DNA of 38,357 nt from Allobosea sp. CRIB-10 (GTDB taxonomy: Bacteria > Pseudomonadota > Alphaproteobacteria > Rhizobiales > Beijerinckiaceae). The position numbers and the translations under genes were made by a program. The notes beneath the pieces were generated by a model. The model was not told the origin of the DNA, did not search any database, and worked only from the letters and a program-made list of their open reading frames with translations. Of this stretch, positions 33,220-38,357 are shown in pieces; position 1 is the first letter of the stretch, and the number at the start of each line of letters is the position of its first letter. Location of the stretch: the NCBI RefSeq assembly GCF_900112185.1, contig NZ_FOKP01000041.1, forward strand, positions 1 through 38,357, in the 5' to 3' direction.

Positions 33220-34056
33220 TCAAGGCTGCCAGAGCGCCTGCGCCGATTGGACCAGCCCCGCCCCGAGCATCAGGCCGCCGACGGCGCAGGCGATGCGTTC
33301 GCCGGCCGGCGCGAGTCGCTCGGCGGTGATCGCCAGCACGACGACAGCCATGCCGCGCAGATCCATCACGCCGCCAACGAGCAGCAGCGCCGTCAATCCG
33401 GCACAGGAGGCACAGCAGACGAGGCCGAGCCGGAGCCCGTGCCCGATCGCAGCTGCCGCGCCGATGACCTGCCCCGCCGCATGCGAGCAGTGAGCGAGCA
33501 TGGCCAGCTTCCAGCGTGACATCTGGAAGAGACCAGCTGCGATCACCACGAGGCCGGCAGCGAAGGGCACCGCACGAGCCAGTTGCGGCCAACGCAGGGC
33601 AGCCTCCAGCAACAGGGCGCCGCCAGCGAAGACCCCCAGGCCGAGCGCGGTCCAGATAATGAGATAAGCGAGGCCGGCAAGTGCGGCGAGCAAGCCCGGA
33701 CGGACGGCGCCTGCTGCCGCCGCGCCCTGACGGAGCCGCCAAAGCGACGGCGTCAGCGAGGGCAGCATCATCGCTGTCATCATCGCCGCCCACATGCCGA
33801 TGAAGGCTGCGACGGCAGCGAGCCAGGAGCCACCGCAGAGCGGCGTCCAGGCCGTCGACATCGACCAGCCGCCGGCCATCGGCACCTCGCCCATATCGGC
33901 CATGGCGCGGCAGATCAGGATGGTCGCGCTCGCGCTGGCAACGAACAGCAGGGTGCAGATGGCGCGAAAGACGCGGCCTGCATCGGCGACGGAGACGCCG
34001 GACGGACTGTCCGGCGCTCCGCGATCAGCATGCGCCCTCGGGCTCAGGCACAGCAT
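33220..34056 (-). CDS. DUF2182 membrane protein
   Basis: 278 residues with several hydrophobic segments. The hallmark is WLAAVAAFIGMWAAMMTAMMLPSLTPSLW, and LGLVCCASCAGLTALLLVGGVMDLRGMA carries a conserved Cys-Cys and methionine-rich region. The family is described as a predicted metal-binding integral membrane protein; copper has been suggested, but its function is not established. The start overlaps the end of the DUF899 gene by 13 nt, so the two are coupled. DUF899 and DUF2182 often sit together in alphaproteobacteria, as I recall. Confidence 0.85.
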   Translation of the reverse strand: MLCLSPRAHADRGAPDSPSGVSVADAGRVFRAICTLLFVASASATILICRAMADMGEVPMAGGWSMSTAWTPLCGGSWLAAVAAFIGMWAAMMTAMMLPSLTPSLWRLRQGAAAAGAVRPGLLAALAGLAYLIIWTALGLGVFAGGALLLEAALRWPQLARAVPFAAGLVVIAAGLFQMSRWKLAMLAHCSHAAGQVIGAAAAIGHGLRLGLVCCASCAGLTALLLVGGVMDLRGMAVVVLAITAERLAPAGERIACAVGGLMLGAGLVQSAQALWQP

Positions 34057-34835
34057 GACTGGGCCTTGCCGGCTGCTGGCACCTCATAGGCGTCGCGCAG
34101 ACGCCACCAGGGCCCGGTCGGCTCGTTGCGTCCCTTCGGCGCGCGGTCGAGCCAGGGATACATGCTCCAGATCGCGTCCATGCCGCGGGCATAGCTGGAA
34201 TAGGTGTGATAGATCGCGCCGTCCTCGCGGATGAAGGCGCTCATCCCCGGCCGCTCGCGCATATAGCCCGACGGCGTCGTGCCGCTCTGCACGGCGAGCC
34301 CCGAAACGATGCCATTGCTGCTCCAGTCGACCTGCGGCTCGCGCTGGAAATTATAGTCGACCTTGCCCTGCCGCTCCTGTTCCTCGGTGAAGGAGGCGCT
34401 GAAGTCGAAGTTGAAATCGCCCGTCGCCGAGGAGGCCCAGGGGAAGCTCCAGCCCATGCGCCGCTTGAAGGCGACCAGCTTGTCGAGCGAGGCCAGCGAC
34501 ACCGCTGCCAGTGTCACATCATGGTTGGCGAGATGGACATGGATGCCGTTGAAGCCGTCGGCGATCAGCGAGCAGGACGGGCAGCCGGCGGCGAAATCCG
34601 GGCCAAACATGAAATGATAGACCAGCAGCTGGGAGCGCCCGGCGAAGAGGTCGGCGAGGCCAACCTCGCCCGCCTCGGTGATAAAGCGATAGTCCTTGTC
34701 GACCTTGACCCAGGGCAGAGCCTGGCGCTGCAGCGCCACGGCATCGCTCTGCCGCGTCAATGCCTTCTCGGCCGCGAGCAGGTCGAGCCGGGCCCTGAGC
34801 CAGTCCTCGCGCGTTCCGATGTGATGAGCCGTCAT
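34044..34835 (-). CDS. DUF899 thioredoxin-fold protein
   Basis: 263 residues. The N-terminus REDWLRARLDLLAAEKALTRQ, the segment YHFMFGPDFAAGCPSCSLIADGFNG with a CxxC (CPSC) and DVTLAAVSLASLDKLVAFKR identify DUF899, a thioredoxin-like family. GWSFPWASSATGDFNFDF and AIYHTYSSYARGMDAIW follow. The C-terminal Cys-Cys (SCCA) is an additional pair. No signal peptide, so likely cytosolic. AGGAGC lies about 9 nt before the ATG. It begins the minus-strand pair with DUF2182 and is divergent from a regulator across 127 bp. Redox function is probable but not shown. Confidence 0.9.
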   Translation of the reverse strand: MTAHHIGTREDWLRARLDLLAAEKALTRQSDAVALQRQALPWVKVDKDYRFITEAGEVGLADLFAGRSQLLVYHFMFGPDFAAGCPSCSLIADGFNGIHVHLANHDVTLAAVSLASLDKLVAFKRRMGWSFPWASSATGDFNFDFSASFTEEQERQGKVDYNFQREPQVDWSSNGIVSGLAVQSGTTPSGYMRERPGMSAFIREDGAIYHTYSSYARGMDAIWSMYPWLDRAPKGRNEPTGPWWRLRDAYEVPAAGKAQSCCA

Positions 34836-34962
34836 GATGCTTGCTCCTGTCGTCGGTTGACATTCGCCGCTCGCCGTCTCGCGATGCGGCGTCGGAAGCA
34901 GGGGTAGGCCCGGGCCGACAGGGAGCGGGAGTGACAAGTTTGGCGGGATTTCGAGTGACGGC

Positions 34963-36183
34963 ATGGACTCGCTGATCACGGCGGCCGGGCGGGCGCTGGC
35001 CGCCGGCGATCCGTTCGGGGCGCTCAACCGCGTCGCGCTGCGCGAAGATGCGCCGGCGCTGGCGCTGCGCGGCATCGCCATGGCGCAGCTCGGCGACCTC
35101 GCCAGGGCAAAGGCGCTGCTCAAGCGCGCAGGCCACGGGTTCGGGGCGAAAGAACCGGTGGCGCGGGCGCGCTGCATCCTGGCCGAGGCGGAGATCGCTT
35201 TGGTCTCGCGCGATCTGTCCTGGCCGGTGAAGGCGCTCGATGCGGCGCGCCTCGTACTCGAGACCTATGGCGACCGGCTCAATGCCGCCCATGCCCGCAC
35301 GATCGAGCTGCGCCGGCTGCTGCTGATCGGCCGGCTCGGCGAGGCCGAGCGCCTGCTCGGCGGCTTCGACGAGGCGCCGCTGCCGCCGGCGCTGGAGGCT
35401 GCCCGCGCGCTCGCGACCGGCGGCATCGCGCTGCGGCGTCTGCAGGCTGAGGGCGCCCGTGCGGCTTTCGAACGCGCTGCAGAGGCGGCAGGACGCGCCC
35501 GCATCCCGGCGTTGGTGGCCGAGGTCGAGGCCGCCGCACGCGTGCTGGAGGCGCCGGCGGCGCGATCGATCATCCGGGGCCAGGAGCGCCCGCTGATGCT
35601 GGGCGAGGTCGCGGCGCTGCTCGCCTCCGGCAGCTTCGTCGTCGATGCCTGCCGCAATGTGGTGCGCGAAGCCGGCACGACCGTGCCACTGGCGACGCGG
35701 CCGGTGCTGTTTTCGCTCGCGCGTGCCCTTGCCGAAGCCTGGCCGGCGGACGCCTCGCGCGAAGACCTGCTGCGACGGGCCTTCCGGGCGAAGGAGGCGG
35801 ATGAGTCGCATCGCGCCCGCTTGCGGGTCGAGATCGGGCGGCTGCGCGCCGAGTTGCACGGGATAGCGGAGATCAACGCGACCCAGTGCGGCTTTGCCCT
35901 GAAGCCGCATCGGAGCTGCGAGGTCGCGGTGCTGGCGCAGCCGCTGGAGGAGCCGCATGCCGACGTGCTCGCCTTGCTGGCCGACGGCGAGGCCTGGTCG
36001 AGCTCGGCGCTGGCGCTGGCGCTCGGCACCAGCCAGCGCAACATGCAGCGTGCTCTGGAGACGCTCGCCGAGGCGGGCAAAATCCGGTCCTTCGGCAAGG
36101 CGCGGGCACGGCGCTGGCTGACGCCGCCGGTGCCCGGTTTCCCGACAGCCTTGTTACTCCCGGCTCCTCTGCCGGATGGCTAG
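34963..36183 (+). CDS. Helical-repeat protein with C-terminal helix-turn-helix, probable regulator
   Basis: 406 residues. The first 200 are Ala/Leu-rich helices resembling tetratricopeptide repeats (QLGDLARAKALLKRAGHGFG and LLIGRLGEAERLLGGF). The middle contains an OmpR-like part (RAFRAKEADESHRARLRVEIGRLR). The C-terminal SSSALALALGTSQRNMQRAL and LAEAGKIRSFGKARARRW form a typical winged helix. No receiver domain or transmembrane segment is seen. It is divergent from DUF899/DUF2182 and upstream of a beta-propeller gene, so it probably controls these. What it senses is unknown. Confidence 0.75.
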   Translation: MDSLITAAGRALAAGDPFGALNRVALREDAPALALRGIAMAQLGDLARAKALLKRAGHGFGAKEPVARARCILAEAEIALVSRDLSWPVKALDAARLVLETYGDRLNAAHARTIELRRLLLIGRLGEAERLLGGFDEAPLPPALEAARALATGGIALRRLQAEGARAAFERAAEAAGRARIPALVAEVEAAARVLEAPAARSIIRGQERPLMLGEVAALLASGSFVVDACRNVVREAGTTVPLATRPVLFSLARALAEAWPADASREDLLRRAFRAKEADESHRARLRVEIGRLRAELHGIAEINATQCGFALKPHRSCEVAVLAQPLEEPHADVLALLADGEAWSSSALALALGTSQRNMQRALETLAEAGKIRSFGKARARRWLTPPVPGFPTALLLPAPLPDG

Positions 36184-36221
36184 ACCTCGTGTCGGACCAA
36201 CCGAACAGAGGAGATCATCTC

Positions 36222-36848
36222 ATGACCAGGACAGCCACCATCCTTCGCGAATACGGCCCCTTCCCCGGCGTGGAGGCCGTGCATGGCGTCAGTTATGACG
36301 GCAGACAAGTCTGGTTCGCCTCGGGCGACAAGCTGAACGCCTTCGATCCGGAGAGCGGTGAGACCACCCGCAGCCTCGATATTCCCGCCCATGCCGGCAC
36401 TGCCTTCGATGGCAAGCATCTCTACCAGATCGCCGAGGAGCGCATCCAGAAGATCGATCCGGAGAGCGGCATGGTGCTCTCGACCATTCCCGCGCCAGCC
36501 GGCGGCGCCGATTCCGGCCTCGCCTGGGCGGAAGGCACGCTCTGGGTCGGCCATTATCGCGAGCGCCAGATTCACCAGATCGATCCGGAGACCGGCAAGG
36601 TGCTGCGCACGCTGCAATCCAACCGCTTCGTCACCGGCGTGACCTGGAGCGACGGCGAGCTCTGGCACGCGACCTGGGAGGACGACGAGAGCGAGATCCG
36701 CCGGGTCGACCCCGAGAGCGGCGAGGTGCTCGACGCCATGCGCATGCCTGAGGGCACCTTCGTCGCCGGGCTGGAAGCAGGCGGTGACCGCTTCTATTGC
36801 GGTGGCGGCGGCAAGAACGGCGTGGTCAGGGCGGTGGCGAGGCGCTGA
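36222..36848 (+). CDS. Beta-propeller (YVTN/glutaminyl-cyclase-like) repeat protein
   Basis: 208 residues. Four or more repeats of about 43 residues are visible: LNAFDPESGETTRSLDIPA, IQKIDPESGMVLSTIPAP, IHQIDPETGKVLRTLQS and IRRVDPESGEVLDAMRM. Each has the IDPESG turn. Blade-sized segments such as GLAWAEGTLWVGHYR alternate with them. No signal peptide, so it is probably cytosolic. A five- or six-blade propeller seems likely for 208 residues, with ligand or protein binding as a guess. A strong GAGGAG lies about 9 nt before the ATG at 36222. It is 38 bp after the regulator, in an operon with it. Confidence 0.8.
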   Translation: MTRTATILREYGPFPGVEAVHGVSYDGRQVWFASGDKLNAFDPESGETTRSLDIPAHAGTAFDGKHLYQIAEERIQKIDPESGMVLSTIPAPAGGADSGLAWAEGTLWVGHYRERQIHQIDPETGKVLRTLQSNRFVTGVTWSDGELWHATWEDDESEIRRVDPESGEVLDAMRMPEGTFVAGLEAGGDRFYCGGGGKNGVVRAVARR

Positions 36849-36865
36849 CAGCCGAACGTGCCGCA

Positions 36866-37294
36866 TCAGCGAACCACTCGCCCGCGCTGCCGCCCCCCAT
36901 TCGGCAGGCGACAGGAGCAGGCCGCGCCGGCCCGAGCCCGGCTCGGCGCCGCGCAGGCCCGGCGCGGCGTCTTGCAATAGGCGACGACGGCTCTGCGCGG
37001 CGAGGGATCATCGACCGCCCCGTAGCGCGGCATGGTGATCGGATTCTGCGAGCGCGGTGCGCCCCGCGGCGTGCCGCCATAGTCGACGGGCGGGCCGGCG
37101 CCGGGCAGGCCGCCGGGTCCCGGCGCGTGCAGCCTGATGTCGGGTGTGCTGTCAAAGATCGAGGGCGGCCCCAGGCCCTGGCGCGGCCCGCCCGGCGCCA
37201 GCGGCGCATTGCCCGGCGTGCCGATCTGGGCTGCGGCGGGAGACGCCAGCACCAGCATGGCCAGCGCGGCGGACATCATCGCACGTACCATCAT
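36866..37294 (-). CDS. Small secreted Pro/Gly-rich protein with Cys-rich C-terminus
   Basis: 142 residues from the first of two adjacent Met codons at 37294. A Sec signal peptide (cationic start, Ala/Leu core, cleavage after SPAAA) precedes a Pro/Gly-rich mature region (PGNAPLAPGGPRQGLGPP). The last 40 residues have basic and Cys-containing stretches (AYCKTPRRACAA, GAACSCR), which may be an unrelated tail or an artefact of a frameshift. The open frame continues upstream to 38044 across MgtC on the same strand, but the part before 37294 is a shadow. Unknown function. Confidence 0.55.
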   Translation of the reverse strand: MMVRAMMSAALAMLVLASPAAAQIGTPGNAPLAPGGPRQGLGPPSIFDSTPDIRLHAPGPGGLPGAGPPVDYGGTPRGAPRSQNPITMPRYGAVDDPSPRRAVVAYCKTPRRACAAPSRARAGAACSCRLPNGGRQRGRVVR

Positions 37295-37377
37295 CGCTTG
37301 CCCTCGTCTTCCCGCCCGCACGGGCACTTTGCCGGATGCCACGCCATGATGGGAGTGGCGCAGCGCAACCCGGCGCA

Positions 37378-37878
37378 TCAGCCGGTTCCCTCCGCGCCGC
37401 CTCCATCCCCGGACGGCTTCGGCCGCCCGGCCCGACGCTCGATCGAATGGTCGAGGAACAGGAGCCCGACGGCAAGCAGCGTCGCCGAGAAGACGATGGC
37501 GTAGTCGCCGAGCCCGGCGGCGCAGCCGAGCGCCGCGGTGACCCAGATCGCCGCCGCCGTGGTCAGACCCTGCGGCGTGGTATGGCCCTTGCGCAGCACG
37601 ATGACGCCGGCGCCGAGAAAGCCGATGCCGGTGACCAGCCCCTGCACGACGCGGCTGGCGGCGTCGACCTGGTCCGCGCCGCTGAAGATGGTCGCGGCCG
37701 CAGCGGTGCCGAGGCCGACGAGCCCGAAAGTGCGGATGCCGGCGGCGCGCTGCTTGCCGGTGCGCTCCCAGCCGACGACGATCCCGGCCGCCATCCCCGC
37801 CAGCAGCCGCAGCAGGAGGTCGATCTCGGCCCAGATGTCGAAGCTCAGCCCGCCGAGACCCAGCCCTTCGAAGCTCAT
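37378..37878 (-). CDS. mgtC: MgtC/SapB family membrane protein
   Basis: 166 residues. LLRLLAGMAAGIVVGWERTGKQ, with the Glu-Arg pair typical of MgtC, is followed by AAGIRTFGLVGLGTAAAATIF, LVTGIGFLGAGVIVLRKG and GLTTAAAIWVTAALGCAAGLG. There are four or five membrane spans and no large C-terminal domain (the Salmonella protein has an extra cytosolic part). The family affects Mg2+/ATP-synthase function and phosphate handling; a transport role is not assumed. GGGAGGG lies just before the ATG at 37878. Symbol assigned by family only. Confidence 0.85.
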   Translation of the reverse strand: MSFEGLGLGGLSFDIWAEIDLLLRLLAGMAAGIVVGWERTGKQRAAGIRTFGLVGLGTAAAATIFSGADQVDAASRVVQGLVTGIGFLGAGVIVLRKGHTTPQGLTTAAAIWVTAALGCAAGLGDYAIVFSATLLAVGLLFLDHSIERRAGRPKPSGDGGGAEGTG

Positions 37879-37987
37879 GGCGCCCTCCCCGCAGCGATTG
37901 CCCTTCGGGCGTGAACGCGCGAGGAAGCGCAGTGTTGCCGCGCCGTCGACGCGGCCGCGTAAGCCCGATCGCCGCGAGGTCCGAGAG

Positions 37988-38269
37988 ATGCCCTATACCG
38001 ACCCGCTCGAGCCGCTGCTGCAACGCGAGGAAGCGCTGCGCCATCAGATCGCCAGGCGCCTCGTCGCGGAAGCCGGCGTTGCGCCGCCCTCCCTGTCAGC
38101 CGAGCACCTCGCCGCCGCCGACGCGGCGATCGCCGCCTGGGCCGAGCAAGGCGAGGAAGAGCAGGACCAGCGGGCGTTCCGGGCCATGGGGCCGCTGCAG
38201 CGGCTGCTGGCGGAGCATTTGGAGATCGTGGAGCGGATTGTCGATGAGCGGGATCGGCGGCTGGGGTGA
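37988..38269 (+). CDS. Small hypothetical helical protein
   Basis: 93 residues, rich in Ala, Glu, Gln and Arg and probably a helical coiled-coil type: LEPLLQREEALRHQIARRLV and LLAEHLEIVERIVDERDRRL. No signal or membrane segment. GAGG lies about 10 nt before the ATG. It is divergent from mgtC (109 bp apart) and lies next to the IS110 fragment. I do not recognise it. Confidence 0.6.
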   Translation: MPYTDPLEPLLQREEALRHQIARRLVAEAGVAPPSLSAEHLAAADAAIAAWAEQGEEEQDQRAFRAMGPLQRLLAEHLEIVERIVDERDRRLG

Positions 38270-38285
38270 GCGACTGTCTTGTTGG

Positions 38286-38357
38286 TCAAGCGGTTTGTTC
38301 GCGCCATGGTTGTCTGTCCCGGATGACGGCGTTGAGGATTGTGACGAGCTTTCGGGC
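38286..38357 (-). mobile_element. IS110-family transposase, C-terminal end (partial)
   Basis: Reading the minus strand inward from the right edge, the frame gives ARKLVTILNAVIRDRQPW, five more residues, then TGA at 38286-38288. This is the typical end of IS110-family transposases, where the last helix reads RKLLTILNAMxRxxxPW. Only 23 residues are visible, and the catalytic DEDD core lies beyond the window. The 16 bp between this stop and the hypothetical gene at 38269 may hold the IS end. Confidence 0.7.

Noticed and set aside
36866..38044. A 392-residue extended frame over the secreted-protein gene and mgtC
   Set aside because: The part before 37294 is a shadow of mgtC on the same strand; a signal peptide with a start at 37294 explains the real gene.

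Overview
The window is about 67% GC (estimated by eye) and almost fully coding. It looks like chromosomal DNA of an alphaproteobacterium of the Hyphomicrobiales, probably close to Bosea. That placement is inferred from codon use, LIV-type ABC transporters, the DUF899/DUF2182 pair and GC-rich palindromic repeats of a style common in that group. No 16S gene or other firm marker is present.

Layout. Positions 1-2402 hold housekeeping genes: the end of purU, and divergent pyrC and pyrE. Positions 2434-12787 are one long minus-strand operon: livG, a long-chain acyl-CoA synthetase, livH, livM, livJ, livF, a PaaK-like CoA ligase, a crotonase, and a periplasmic-binding-fold protein without a signal peptide. 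A REP-like palindromic element interrupts it between the synthetase and livH. Positions 13110-24324 hold a nitronate monooxygenase, a divergent TetR regulator, a minus-strand acyl-CoA dehydrogenase/SDR pair, and a tightly coupled plus-strand operon: enoyl-CoA hydratase, AtuA-like protein, biotin carboxylase, biotin carrier protein, carboxyltransferase and a DsbA-fold isomerase. A second, inverted copy of the REP-like element follows.

Main hypothesis. Positions 3601-24324 look like one regulon that imports a branched or terpenoid-like carboxylic acid, activates it to a CoA thioester, dehydrogenates it, carboxylates it and hydrates it, in the style of the Atu (citronellol/geranyl-CoA) and Liu (leucine/isovalerate) pathways. 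Three copies of a 15-bp palindrome, ATGAATnnnATTCAT with at most one mismatch, lie upstream of the liv operon, in the TetR/nitronate monooxygenase intergenic region, and upstream of the hydratase operon. At two of them the palindrome sits in or against the spacer of a TTGACA promoter. The substrate is unknown. The split biotin carboxylase/biotin carrier, the AtuA protein and the absence of HMG-CoA lyase or CoA-transferase genes argue against an ordinary leucine pathway.

Positions 24564-38357 hold unrelated smaller units: a transglutaminase-like protein; a Na/Pi cotransporter with a PhoU-like tail; a LysR/SDR/tautomerase/nitronate monooxygenase set; a DUF2161 nuclease-fold protein; tRNA-Ser(GCU); an orphan LIV-type binding protein with a clear terminator; a DUF899/DUF2182 pair divergent from a winged-helix regulator and a beta-propeller protein; a small secreted protein; an MgtC-family membrane protein; and, at the right edge, the C-terminus of an IS110-family transposase.
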